Origin: an uncultured bacterium
GTDB lineage: Bacteria; Bacillota; Clostridia; Oscillospirales; CAG-272
Assembly: GCA_945920215.1 (NCBI GenBank)
Contig: CAMEJM010000006.1
Location: 1-64,000, forward strand
Length of the DNA: 64,000 nt
Reading direction: 5' to 3'
Under the pieces are notes generated by a model. It was not told the origin of the DNA and did not search any database. It saw nothing but the letters and a program-made list of their open reading frames with translations. Both the position numbers and the translations under genes were made by a program. Below, one piece after another: positions 34,982 through 43,180 of the stretch (within the stretch, counting starts at the first letter, position 1; each line of letters starts with the position of its first letter).

Positions 34982-35779
34982 TTATTTCAATGCCTGATCC
35001 TTTTTGATGACCGCGTCTACGGCGTGATGAATTGCCGCTTCAAAGCCGTCGTTTTGCAGAGACAGAACCCCCTCGATGGTAGTACCTGCGGGAGAGCAGA
35101 CCATATCCACCAGTTCCATGGGCGTTTTGCCGCCCTCCTGCACCATCTTGGCGGAGCCGAGCGCCGCCATCGCGGAGATTTCAAGCGCCTGTGCCTTGGA
35201 GAAGCCGGCTTTCACGCCTGCGCGGGCAATCGCATCAATGTACAGATACGCAAACGCGACCGAGGAGCCGCTGAGTGCGGTGAACGCGGAAAACATTTTC
35301 TCCGGCAAGGGGAACACCCGCCCGACCGTGGAGAAGATGTCCTGCGCGGTTTTCATATGTGCGTCAAGCGCGTTTTTTCCGCCGCAGACGGCGATCGCGG
35401 CAGCCCCGACCATCGCGTTGATATTCGGCATCACCCGCACGACGGGCGTGCCGGAGGGAAGCGCCCCCTCGTAAAATGCAATCTCTTTTCCCGCGGCAAT
35501 CGAAATCACCAGCGTTCCCGGTCTGACCATGGCGGCGAGCTTGGGCATCAGATCATTCAGCACCTGCGGCTTGACCGCCAGCACGACGGTGTCCGCACCG
35601 TCGAACACCTCCCGCTCGCACGCGGCGGGGGTCACGGCAAACGCCTGTTTCATACGGGCGCGCTTCTCCGCGTCCGGGTCAAAACCGATGATTGCCGCCT
35701 GTTCAAATTCCTTTGCGGCGCGCATACCGCCGATGATCGCCGCCGCCATATTTCCAAGACCGATAAAACCGTATTTCAT
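34982..35779 (-). CDS. proC: Pyrroline-5-carboxylate reductase
   Basis: 265 residues. Last step of proline synthesis, NAD(P)H-dependent. Rossmann motif GFIGLGNMAAAIIGG at the N-terminus, VVLAVKPQVL, RVMPNINAMVG and the C-terminal signature with SGSSVAFAYLYIDAIARAG. Start at 35779 follows AAAGGAAAGGAAC. Seventeen bases after proA. Confidence 0.96.
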   Translation of the reverse strand: MKYGFIGLGNMAAAIIGGMRAAKEFEQAAIIGFDPDAEKRARMKQAFAVTPAACEREVFDGADTVVLAVKPQVLNDLMPKLAAMVRPGTLVISIAAGKEIAFYEGALPSGTPVVRVMPNINAMVGAAAIAVCGGKNALDAHMKTAQDIFSTVGRVFPLPEKMFSAFTALSGSSVAFAYLYIDAIARAGVKAGFSKAQALEISAMAALGSAKMVQEGGKTPMELVDMVCSPAGTTIEGVLSLQNDGFEAAIHHAVDAVIKKDQALK

Positions 35780-35795
35780 AACGTGTTCCTTTCCT

Positions 35796-37034
35796 TTATC
35801 GCACCTGTCCGTTTCCGCGGACAATATATTTCATAGAAGTCAGCTCCTCCAGACCGATCGGTCCGCGGACGTGAAGCTTCTGCGTGGAGATGCCGATTTC
35901 GGCGCCCATGCCGAACTCACCGCCGTCTGTGAAGCGGGTCGACGCGTTATGATACACGGCGGCGGCGTCCACGGCGCGGAGAAAATGCTCCGCGGCGGCG
36001 GTGTCTTCGGTCACGATGCACTCGCTGTGCCCGGTGCCGTAACGGTTGATATAAGAGATTGCCTCTTCCTCATCCGCCACAATCCGCGCCGCCATAATAT
36101 AATCGTTGTATTCCTTTCCCCAGTCGTCCTCGGTCGCGGGGACGGCGGCGGGAAGCAGCTGTCTGACCTCATCCGTGCCGCGGATCTCCACATGGCGCTC
36201 CGCCAGGCGGGCGGCGATAACGGGCAGCGCCTGCGCCGCAACGGCGCGGTGAACCAGCATACACTCGGCGGCGTTACACACCGAGGGGCGGCTGGTTTTT
36301 GCGTTATAGATAATCTCCGCCGCCATTTCGATATTTGCCGCGCGGTCCACATACACATGGCAGGTGCCGGCGCCCGTTTCAATGACGGGGACGGTGGCTT
36401 GCTCCACCACGGCGCGGATCAGTCCCGCGCCGCCGCGGGGGATCAGAACGTCCACATACTTCTTCAGGCGCATCAGCTCCTGCGTGACGGCGCGGTCGGT
36501 ATCGTGAATCAACTGCACGCAGTCCGCGGGCAAGCCGGCGCCGGCAAGCGCGCGGCGCATGACCTCACTGATGGCGATATTGGAACGGATCGCCTCCTTG
36601 CCGCCGCGCAGGATCACAACGTTGCCGCTCTTCAGGCAGAGGACGGCGGCGTCTGCGGTGACGTTGGGTCTTGCCTCGTAGATCACCGCGATGACGCCGA
36701 TCGGCACGCTGACCTTGGTCAGGCGCAAGCCGTTGGGTCTTTCGGTCTCAGACAGAATACGCCCGACGGGGTCTGGCAGGCTCGCCACCCGGCGGATACT
36801 GTCGGTAATGCCGGCAATGCGCTCCTTGTTTAGTGCCAGACGGTCAAGCAGCGCTTCGGACAAGCCGTTTTCCCTGCCTGCCGCCAAGTCCTTTTCGTTT
36901 TCCGAAACAATCCATGCCGCCTCACTGTCCAGCGCGTCTGCGATCGCAAGCAGCGCGCTGTTTTTTTCCTCGGTGCCTACGCAGGCAAGCACACGGGAAG
37001 CGGCTTTGGCTCTTTGTCCGATTTCTTCAAGCAT
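35796..37034 (-). CDS. proA: Gamma-glutamyl phosphate reductase
   Basis: 412 residues, aldehyde-dehydrogenase fold, second proline step. EARPNVTADAAVLCLKSGN, the LIPRGGAGLIR region and the catalytic cysteine in SVCNAAECMLVH near 257. Start at 37034 (MLEEIGQ) follows GAGAGGGA and matches the usual N-terminus. Confidence 0.97.
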   Translation of the reverse strand: MLEEIGQRAKAASRVLACVGTEEKNSALLAIADALDSEAAWIVSENEKDLAAGRENGLSEALLDRLALNKERIAGITDSIRRVASLPDPVGRILSETERPNGLRLTKVSVPIGVIAVIYEARPNVTADAAVLCLKSGNVVILRGGKEAIRSNIAISEVMRRALAGAGLPADCVQLIHDTDRAVTQELMRLKKYVDVLIPRGGAGLIRAVVEQATVPVIETGAGTCHVYVDRAANIEMAAEIIYNAKTSRPSVCNAAECMLVHRAVAAQALPVIAARLAERHVEIRGTDEVRQLLPAAVPATEDDWGKEYNDYIMAARIVADEEEAISYINRYGTGHSECIVTEDTAAAEHFLRAVDAAAVYHNASTRFTDGGEFGMGAEIGISTQKLHVRGPIGLEELTSMKYIVRGNGQVR

Positions 37035-37047
37035 ACTGATCCCTCTC

Positions 37048-38136
37048 TTAACCGATTTCAATCCAATTGTCGCGGTTGATCGCTTCCTCATGGGCGCCCG
37101 GAGCGGCGGCAAGCCGCATCAGTTCATCCCGCGAGAAATTGACGATTCCGCGTCCCAGATATGTATGCGTGCCGCGCAGGAACACGCTGACCACGTCTCC
37201 CGCCGCAAAATCCCCCTCCGCGGCGACAATGCCGGGCGGCAGCAGGCTTTTCTTCTTGACGGTCAGGGCTTCCGCAGCCCCCTCGTCCACATACAGATTG
37301 CCGCGGCTGGCGGCATAAAATGCAAGCCACTGCTGCTTGGTCTTCATGCCGTGGTGATGTACGGGGAAGCGGGTACCGCGCACGGTACCGTCCAAGGCGC
37401 CGAGAATACTGTCCTTTTCCGCGGAAGAACAGATGAAAACCTCAACCCCCGCTTCAGTTGCCAGAGCCGCGCCGCGCAGTTTGGTCTGCATCCCGCCTGT
37501 ACCGACGGAAGACCCCGCGCCTGCCGCGGCGGACAGCACCTTTTCGTCTATCTGCTCCACCACGTCGATGTGACGGGCGTTCCTGTCCCTGTTCGGGTTG
37601 GCGGTGTACAGACCGTCGATGTCCGTGAGCAGAATCAGCAGGTCGGCGTGAACCATTGCCGCCACCTGCGCGGAAAGCGTGTCGTTATCTCCGATTTTCA
37701 GCTCGTCCACCGCGACGGTGTCGTTCTCGTTGATAATCGGCACCGCCCCTCGCTCCAGCAGCACCTGCAACGCGGCAAACGCGTTCTGAAAGCGGCGCTT
37801 ATCCGCAAAGTCGTCCCGTGTGAGAAGCAACTGTCCGCAGGCAATACCGCACGCCGAAAAGCACTTGTTGTACTCCTCCATCAAAAGCCCCTGCCCCACC
37901 GCGGCGGACGCCTGCTTGTCGGCGATGGTGGTCGGGCGGGAGGAAAAGCCGAGGCTGCGGAAGCCGGCGGCAATCGCGCCGGAGGAAACCAGCACCACGC
38001 GGTGCCCCCGTTCTTTGACGCGGCAAATCTGACGGGAGATCCCGGCAACCTTGTCGGGGCTGAGTTCCCCGCCGCGGTCGGTCAAGGAACTGGTACCGAC
38101 CTTGATCACAATTAAACTGTTCGTCGTAAGCTGCAT
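37048..38136 (-). CDS. proB: Glutamate 5-kinase with PUA domain
   Basis: 362 residues, first proline step and normally feedback-inhibited by proline. Amino-acid-kinase domain (IVIKVGTSSLTDRGG, SSGAIAAGFR, NENDTVAVDELKIGDND, GVGTGGM-like SVGTGGMQTKL) and C-terminal PUA domain (about 275-355). First gene of proB-proA-proC; 13 bases separate it from proA. Confidence 0.97.
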   Translation of the reverse strand: MQLTTNSLIVIKVGTSSLTDRGGELSPDKVAGISRQICRVKERGHRVVLVSSGAIAAGFRSLGFSSRPTTIADKQASAAVGQGLLMEEYNKCFSACGIACGQLLLTRDDFADKRRFQNAFAALQVLLERGAVPIINENDTVAVDELKIGDNDTLSAQVAAMVHADLLILLTDIDGLYTANPNRDRNARHIDVVEQIDEKVLSAAAGAGSSVGTGGMQTKLRGAALATEAGVEVFICSSAEKDSILGALDGTVRGTRFPVHHHGMKTKQQWLAFYAASRGNLYVDEGAAEALTVKKKSLLPPGIVAAEGDFAAGDVVSVFLRGTHTYLGRGIVNFSRDELMRLAAAPGAHEEAINRDNWIEIG

Positions 38137-38163
38137 GACACTACCTCTGTTCTTTATGCGAAA

Positions 38164-38192
38164 ATTGTAGCATATCCGCGCGCGTATTGCAA
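38164..38192 (-). promoter_or_regulatory. Promoter of proBAC
   Basis: Minus strand TTGCAA (38187-38192), 17-base spacer, TACAAT (38164-38169), 28 bases before the proB start. The leader is too short for a T-box. Confidence 0.7.
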
Positions 38193-38231
38193 GAGGCTTT
38201 TCACGAATGCCCCCTCTGCGGCGGGCATATC

Positions 38232-38263
38232 AAAAGCCGCCCCTCCCGAGGCAGGGGCGGCAG
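38232..38263 (-). terminator. Terminator of the phage-derived island
   Basis: Stem GCCGCCCCT/AGGGGCGGC, followed on the minus strand by TTTTGA, 35 bases past the stop of the 128-residue gene. A second hairpin (ACCGGGC/GCCCGGT, 38269-38283) follows with its T-run on the plus strand. Confidence 0.65.
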
Positions 38264-38298
38264 AACCGGGCAAGCCCGGTTTTCGGTTTTTCCGTGGC

Positions 38299-38685
38299 TC
38301 AGGAAAAGAGGGGCGGCAGCTCTTTCTCCCGTGCTGTCAGGCGCGCCTCCAACGCGGCGCACGTCTCATGCAGTGCCGAGACCTCCCGCGCCAATGCCGC
38401 AATTGCCGTGTCCGACGGAATCCCTGCCGGAGCGACGCACCCGTCCTCGTATGTGAAGCCCTCGCAGGCGTACCCGCGCGCTCCGTTCACGATTCTGACG
38501 GTGTTGCTCTGCGTCAAGGCGGAGGCGGGAATCCATGCCACCCCGTCGTTCGGCGTATAACTTTTCCCGTTGACATAGACCACCGTGTTTGCCTCCGCGC
38601 AGACGCCGAGCCGTTTGCGGACGCTCTGTACCGTGCGCCCCGAAAGGATGCCGACGCCGCCGTCCAGAAGAACATACCGAAGCAT
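38299..38685 (-). CDS. Phage-like hypothetical protein (128 aa)
   Basis: Starts MLRYVLLDGGVGIL after GGAGGTG and overlaps the upstream stop by one base. The first 85 residues look beta-rich; the last 45 form a predicted coiled coil (LAREVSALHETCAALEARL). Genes with this tail-proximal position and a C-terminal coiled coil occur in clostridial prophages, but no exact family was recognised. Confidence 0.6.
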   Translation of the reverse strand: MLRYVLLDGGVGILSGRTVQSVRKRLGVCAEANTVVYVNGKSYTPNDGVAWIPASALTQSNTVRIVNGARGYACEGFTYEDGCVAPAGIPSDTAIAALAREVSALHETCAALEARLTAREKELPPLFS

Positions 38686-38957
38686 CAGTGTTCACCTCCC
38701 ACATATTGCATAATCCCATCGGGTACTACGGTCAAAGCGTCCTCCTCCAAATTCAAAAGCGAGCGGTACCACGCAAGAACAGCCGCGTGTTCCTCCTCGG
38801 TTTCGCTCACAACGCCGTAATAGACGTTGCTTTTGTAGATGTCAAACGCTTCAAGCAAGGGTTTCCGGAGTTGCCGCTTGGCAGTCAGTTCCGCCGCGGT
38901 GCCCGCAAGGGCTTGCAGGTTGTCCGCGCCTATCATTTTCCGACCGATGATTTTCAT
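38685..38957 (-). CDS. Small phage protein following the tail fibre (90 aa)
   Basis: Mostly helical. The stretch KPLLEAFDIYKSNVYYGVVS followed by ETEEEHAAVLAWYRSLLNLE has the look of a small conserved protein that follows tail-fibre genes in Firmicutes prophages (recall). It overlaps the tail-fibre gene stop by four bases and the next start by one, so all three are translationally coupled. Confidence 0.65.
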   Translation of the reverse strand: MKIIGRKMIGADNLQALAGTAAELTAKRQLRKPLLEAFDIYKSNVYYGVVSETEEEHAAVLAWYRSLLNLEEDALTVVPDGIMQYVGGEH

Positions 38958-40750
38958 GCCTCGTCACCTCCCGCAATCACAAAGTAATTTTGCGTCACCG
39001 TATTTTCGGCGCCGAACGCGCTGTTGTCCGTATCTCCCTGCTCTACCGTTTCAAGCCCGCCGCGGTATGCTGTGTAACAGGTGGGAATTATGATGTCGGT
39101 TTCCGTTTCCGTCTCCGCCGCATAAGCAACCGTTTTGCGGTCTGCGGACAGCACGTAATCGCCGTACTGCCCAAGCTGCTCATCGGTAAACGGCGTTTCC
39201 TGCGTCAGAATTGCCGTCCCCGTGACTATCTTCTGCCTGTCCGCGTCGATACAGTCCCATCTGCCGAGCTGTACCGCTTCGTTCAGCGCAAAGGTCACGT
39301 CCGATTTGTACGTCTCAAACGACGGGAAGTCGGATGTAACCGCACCGGGCAGCACCATCGGCGTTTCAACATAGTTGCTAAAAGATGCGCCGTAACCGCT
39401 TGGAATGTACAGGTATAGATAATAGTATCCTGCTTCTGTCACTGTAAAAGTGTTTGATATTACACCGCCACTCCAAGCCCAGTCTATTTTCCCTGCGTTT
39501 TGATTATTTAAGTCCCGTATGTGCCAGCCTACAAAACGCATCGTACGGTGCGGCGTATATAAGGTGTACGTGCCTTTCGGCAGATAGAAGTTCGGTGATA
39601 TACGCCCGGAAGCCGCAATCCCGTCAGGCGACCCATTGATAGTCACTGTCCCGTTTTCGGCATCCGGCGTCACAGTCACGCCGTTAGATGTGAAACTCTG
39701 TGTAACAAGACTTGTGATAAGGTTCCGCCCGGTCGATACAATTCCCTTGAAATACGCCTGTTTTACCCCGGCGTAGTAGGCTTCGTGCGGCGAGGCAGTC
39801 TCTCCCTCGCTGAGCATGACCCAATCGACTGTTTGCCCCAGCAGTTCGGCTGCGCTGAGATTTACATAGAAATAAATATCGGTGATCAGTCCCGCCTGTT
39901 CTTCCGTCACTGTAAAAGCAGACGCGGCACTCGAAGCGTTTACGCTTGCCGTATTGCAATCCACAACCGTGTTTCCGCTTGCGTCACGCAAAAACACAGC
40001 CAAACTGTTTGTTACCTGCACGCCGCCGGCTATACTTGTAGACAACGTATAGGTCCCGGCGGATATGGTAAGCGGCATTGCTCTGGTATATTCCGTTTGC
40101 TCCGCAGGAGTAGTCGCCGGGAGCGTCCACGGGAGAATCTGACTTTCGTCAAGCAGATTCTTACTTGCAACGGTCGCACCTTGGATTTTGTGTACGGCGG
40201 TAGGCGCGCCGTCCGCGACCTTCCACCCGCCCGCCGTGACCCTTGCGGTGTAGGTGTCCTCCACTTCCGTATCGGTCACAACGGTTTGCGATACGATTTT
40301 GTAAAGCGTATCGATATCGCGCTGCATGGCGGGAATGGGAAGCGCCGCGGAGCCGGATGCGTACGGCTCCTCTCCGCCGACCGTCACCGTGATCGTTCCG
40401 TCGCGGTACTCCACAGCCGACTTCGCGAGCGCCGCTTTTGTAGCGCATCCGACAAGATCGGTTTTCACATCGCTCATGTCGGAATAAAGCTCGGTCACAG
40501 CATCTTGCAGACTTTTACAGCCGCCCTCCACCTCAACGGAAAGGCTTTCTGACAGTTCCCCTTCCTCAATCTGCCGCACCAGTTCGTTATAGCGCGTGGC
40601 TACCAAGCGCGGCAGTCTGTCGAACGCCGCCTTTAATTGTGCCGGGGTATATCCTCTGCCGCCGAATTCCCGCGCCGCGTTCGGGCGGGTGGGCAGAGCG
40701 CTGACCCCGTTTGCGGAGAGTTCACTCTCCGTGATTTCTTTTAATATCAT
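38954..40750 (-). CDS. Phage tail-fibre / baseplate-like protein with tandem glycan-binding-like domains
   Basis: 598 residues, no signal peptide. N-terminus with YTPAQLKAAFDRLPRLVATR resembles phage tail connectors. Residues about 170-325 and 335-490 are two related jelly-roll-like domains, each opening with a KNLL or RNLI motif and ending with PHEAYY or FPSFETY. C-terminus is Thr/Glu-rich. The second domain (roughly 39,360-39,700) is visibly more AT-rich than its flanks, as if imported. Good AGGAGG site. No capsid, portal, terminase or integrase nearby, so this is a relic or a domesticated binding module. Confidence 0.7.
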   Translation of the reverse strand: MILKEITESELSANGVSALPTRPNAAREFGGRGYTPAQLKAAFDRLPRLVATRYNELVRQIEEGELSESLSVEVEGGCKSLQDAVTELYSDMSDVKTDLVGCATKAALAKSAVEYRDGTITVTVGGEEPYASGSAALPIPAMQRDIDTLYKIVSQTVVTDTEVEDTYTARVTAGGWKVADGAPTAVHKIQGATVASKNLLDESQILPWTLPATTPAEQTEYTRAMPLTISAGTYTLSTSIAGGVQVTNSLAVFLRDASGNTVVDCNTASVNASSAASAFTVTEEQAGLITDIYFYVNLSAAELLGQTVDWVMLSEGETASPHEAYYAGVKQAYFKGIVSTGRNLITSLVTQSFTSNGVTVTPDAENGTVTINGSPDGIAASGRISPNFYLPKGTYTLYTPHRTMRFVGWHIRDLNNQNAGKIDWAWSGGVISNTFTVTEAGYYYLYLYIPSGYGASFSNYVETPMVLPGAVTSDFPSFETYKSDVTFALNEAVQLGRWDCIDADRQKIVTGTAILTQETPFTDEQLGQYGDYVLSADRKTVAYAAETETETDIIIPTCYTAYRGGLETVEQGDTDNSAFGAENTVTQNYFVIAGGDEA

Positions 40751-40809
40751 AGATTCCTCCTGTATTTGTTTGTTTCACACCGTGCCACCTCGGAGGAACC
40801 GCCGCCCTG

Positions 40810-41004
40810 TTACGCCAGCGCGGTGAAAATGTCTTTTGCCGGGCACCCCAGCGCCCTTGCCAGCTTCATCATGGTATTGCCGTCCGGCATATGGCGCCCG
40901 CCCTCAATGCGGTTGACCGTCACGCGGGAGAGTCCCGCCATCTTCGCCAGAGTTGCCTGTGTGATCTGTCTTTCTGCGCGAATCACGCGCAATCTGTTAT
41001 GCAT
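40810..41004 (-). CDS. Small XRE-family transcriptional regulator (Cro-like)
   Basis: 64 residues, almost entirely a helix-turn-helix domain: LRVIRAERQITQATLAKMAG with recognition helix LSRVTVNRIEGGRHMPDGNT, then MMKLARALGCPAKDIF. Start after GGAGAAG. It heads the phage-island operon (59-base gap to the tail-fibre gene) and faces a second XRE regulator. Probably binds the GTTGTATAT-type sites between them. Confidence 0.88.
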   Translation of the reverse strand: MHNRLRVIRAERQITQATLAKMAGLSRVTVNRIEGGRHMPDGNTMMKLARALGCPAKDIFTALA

Positions 41005-41071
41005 CCTTTACTTCTCCTTTCTTATTTGATATGGGGCGCGCCGTTCCGCACAGCTCCCCTTAATTGAACCC

Positions 41072-41174
41072 GTTGTATATATTTTACACTATTGGTTGCA
41101 TTTGTCAAGTATATACAACACACAATCTTGTACGATTCTCTTGACGAAGTGTTGTATATGTTTTACAATACTGG
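41072..41174. promoter_or_regulatory. Divergent promoters with repeated operators of the phage-type switch
   Basis: Two 24-base direct repeats (41072-41095 and 41151-41174; 21 of 24 identical), each beginning GTTGTATAT, with an inverted half copy TATATACAAC at 41110-41119. The minus-strand promoter is TTGACA (41103-41108), 16-base spacer, TAAAAT (41081-41086). The plus-strand promoter is TTGACG (41141-41146), 17-base spacer, TACAAT (41164-41169). Each repeat covers one -10 box, so a bound regulator would block that promoter directly. Direction-specific autoregulation is inference. Confidence 0.8.
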
Positions 41175-41205
41175 TATAAAACAAACGCCAAAGGGGGTAA
41201 ACGCA

Positions 41206-41691
41206 TTGAACGGAGCTGCCGTTTTAGGCTATTATGTACGGGAGTTGCGCCGGGCGCGCGGCTTGTCCCTGCGCGAGATGGGCGAGCTTTGCGGTATCAG
41301 CCACACTCAAATTGACATTCTTGAAAAAGGATATGACCCCCGCACCGGCAAACGCGCCAACACCACCGTTGAAACCCTCTCCAAGCTGGCGGCTGCGACC
41401 GGCGAAAACCTGAGCCGTTTTGTTGCCTGCCTCGACGGCAGCGCCCGGGTGACTCTGACCCGCCCCGAGGACGCTTGGTATCAGGACGAACTTCAGGACT
41501 ATGACCGCGCCGGCGACGAGGAGCGCGCCATGCTCCGGCTCAGGTACGGGCGCGCGCAAATCACCTTCCCCGCATCTCCCTCTGCCGCTGACGAAGAGAC
41601 TGCCAAAGCAGTCCTGTTCGGCGAGGGATACCCCGTGACAGACGCCCAATGGCGGCAGGTCAAGGCGTTTGTCGCCGCGTTGAAAGCGTAA
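41206..41691 (+). CDS. XRE-family regulator with C-terminal extension (CI-like position)
   Basis: 161 residues from a TTG start at 41206, which follows AAAGGGGG by eight bases. ATG candidates upstream (for example 41158) lie before the predicted transcription start and are excluded. HTH domain about residues 5-65 (VRELRRARGLSLREMGELCG, ISHTQIDILEKGYDPRTGKR). The C-terminal part is acidic, helical and without a peptidase-like LexA motif. Divergent from the small XRE gene. Followed by a terminator at 41716-41755. Confidence 0.82.
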   Translation: MNGAAVLGYYVRELRRARGLSLREMGELCGISHTQIDILEKGYDPRTGKRANTTVETLSKLAAATGENLSRFVACLDGSARVTLTRPEDAWYQDELQDYDRAGDEERAMLRLRYGRAQITFPASPSAADEETAKAVLFGEGYPVTDAQWRQVKAFVAALKA

Positions 41692-41715
41692 AGCGGGGTA
41701 GAGCGAAAACATTGT

Positions 41716-41755
41716 CAAACGGCATCTGCAAAAGGCAGATGCCGTTTCTGTTTTC
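41716..41755 (+). terminator. Terminator of the plus-strand XRE gene
   Basis: Stem AACGGCATCTGC/GCAGATGCCGTT with a short A-rich loop, followed by TCTGTTTTC. Confidence 0.75.
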
Positions 41756-41823
41756 TGACGCACTGTGTAGTTGTGTGCCGCGCCGATAATCGCCGCGGCT
41801 CCTACCCGCTTTTTTCGCGGCGG

Positions 41824-42447
41824 TTATTTGCGCTTCCCGAAATGCCGCAGGTCGCGGTCAAAGCCGGGGTTGAACGCGTAGTAATTCTTGGAGTCAAGGT
41901 CGTCAAGCGTATTGCGAATCGCCTCACCGAAGCGTTGGTAATGCACGATTTCACGGGCGCGCAGATACTTGATGACGTCGCGCACGTCGGGGTCATCCAC
42001 CAGTCGGAGGATATTGTCATAGGTAACGCGCGCTTTTTGCTCTGCCGCCAGATCCTCGTTCAAATCGGCGATGGGGTCGCCCTTGACGGCGAGGGCTGCC
42101 GCTGTAAACGGACTTCCCGCCGCCGCGGTGGGATAGGTACCTGTGGTATGGTCGACAAAGTATTTGTCAAAGCCCGCAGCTTTGATCTGTTCCGGAGACA
42201 GCTCGCGTGTGAGCTGATACAGGATAGCGGAGATCATCTCACAATGCGCAAGCTCCTCCGTGCCTATATCCGTCAGCATGGCGACCACCTTGCCGTTCGG
42301 CATGGTATAGCGCTGGTTCAGATACCGCATGGAGGCGCCGATTTCCCCGTCGGGGCCGCCGAGCTGTGTAATAATGACCGAAGCCGCTCTGGCGTCAGGC
42401 TTTTTGATCCTCACCGGGTATTGCAGTTTTTTCTCATAAACCCACAT
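41824..42447 (-). CDS. cotJC: Spore coat protein CotJC (manganese-catalase family)
   Basis: 207 residues, N-terminal MWVYEKKLQYPVRIKKPD as in CotJC. Ferritin-like di-metal ligands are visible: EIGASMRYLNQRY, TEELAHCEM, DLAAEQKARVTYD and EIVHYQRFGE. Inner coat component; catalase activity is possible but unproven for this subgroup. Last gene of cotJA-cotJB-cotJC, three bases after cotJB. Confidence 0.95.
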   Translation of the reverse strand: MWVYEKKLQYPVRIKKPDARAASVIITQLGGPDGEIGASMRYLNQRYTMPNGKVVAMLTDIGTEELAHCEMISAILYQLTRELSPEQIKAAGFDKYFVDHTTGTYPTAAAGSPFTAAALAVKGDPIADLNEDLAAEQKARVTYDNILRLVDDPDVRDVIKYLRAREIVHYQRFGEAIRNTLDDLDSKNYYAFNPGFDRDLRHFGKRK

Positions 42448-42450
42448 TTG

Positions 42451-42762
42451 TCAATCCTCCCCGCCGTGCTCTGAAGCAGACATTTCGTCTGTGTTGTTCG
42501 GGAATGAAAGTTCCCACGGCCAGGGTCCCCTGACCCAGCCCCAGTCCCCGCCGGCGTGGTCGTTGACCCCGCCTGTGACCGTAACGGGACCGTACATCGC
42601 CGTATATGCCGTCATGGCGTCATGGTAGGCACCCGCCGCCTTCTGATAGTAGCGCAGAGCGGCGCTGTTTGTCGGGTGACTGTCCAGAAACAGGGCGGCT
42701 TCCTGCATCTGAAAGGCAAGCTCCTGCAAATTGCGCATGGCTTTCATTTGTTCGTTATTCAT
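42451..42762 (-). CDS. cotJB: Spore coat protein CotJB
   Basis: 103 residues. Contains LQELAFQMQEAALFLDSHPT and the Pro/Trp-rich YGPVTVTGGVN and WGWVRGPWPWE typical of CotJB. Overlaps cotJA by eight bases, implying coupled translation. Confidence 0.93.
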   Translation of the reverse strand: MNNEQMKAMRNLQELAFQMQEAALFLDSHPTNSAALRYYQKAAGAYHDAMTAYTAMYGPVTVTGGVNDHAGGDWGWVRGPWPWELSFPNNTDEMSASEHGGED

Positions 42763-43012
42763 GCTCTGCCCCCCTGTCGGAGCCCATAAAGGGCAGATTC
42801 AGTTCGCGGAAAATAGTGCCGTTGTGCATCCCCTCCGCAGGCTCATACAAATCCCGCCACGCCTGCATCGGCACATACGTCATGGCAAGCGGCAGCGGCC
42901 CGCACAGGCTCTCGTCGTAATCCGGCGGCGAACAGCGCGGCGCGGAACGCATTTCACTCTGCCCGCTTTGTCCGCTCTGAGACGGCATGGGGGTATTTTG
43001 ATCCATGTTCAT
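42755..43012 (-). CDS. cotJA: Spore coat associated protein CotJA
   Basis: 85 residues. Disordered Ser/Gln/Pro-rich N-terminus, then the hallmark YVPMQAWRDLYEPAEGMHNG and TIFRELNLPF. Start after AGGAGTTACCGA. First gene of the operon, which commits the host to an endospore-forming lineage. Confidence 0.93.
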   Translation of the reverse strand: MNMDQNTPMPSQSGQSGQSEMRSAPRCSPPDYDESLCGPLPLAMTYVPMQAWRDLYEPAEGMHNGTIFRELNLPFMGSDRGAEHE

Positions 43013-43061
43013 TCGGTAACTCCTCTTTTTTTATAATCCGCAGGCATTCCTGCTCCTTATC

Positions 43062-43069
43062 AATATATG
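43062..43069 (-). promoter_or_regulatory. Possible sigma-E type -10 element of cotJ
   Basis: Minus strand CATATATT, about 50 bases before cotJA. In B. subtilis cotJ is controlled by mother-cell sigma-E; the -35 here is not clearly recognisable. The same octamer precedes the small-protein trio at 18642. Confidence 0.35.
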
Positions 43070-43120
43070 TCCGCGCACGCGGAGATGGTGCGCGCGCAAA
43101 CGCCCGCGAGGCATATACAA

Positions 43121-43150
43121 AACCACCCTCCGCCGAAGCGAAGGGTGGTT
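43121..43150 (-). terminator. Terminator of deoB
   Basis: Stem AACCACCCT/AGGGTGGTT, followed on the minus strand by TTGT. It lies 31 bases after the deoB stop. Confidence 0.65.
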
Positions 43151-43180
43151 GGAATCCGGAATCCAAGCGTTTTCGTGCTT

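Noticed and set aside
38137..38160. T-box or proline riboswitch before proB
   Set aside because: The leader between promoter and proB is about 25 bases, too short for either.
41092..41205. Upstream ATG starts for the plus-strand XRE regulator
   Set aside because: They precede or overlap the promoter at 41141-41169, so they would not be in the transcript; the TTG with AAAGGGGG fits better.
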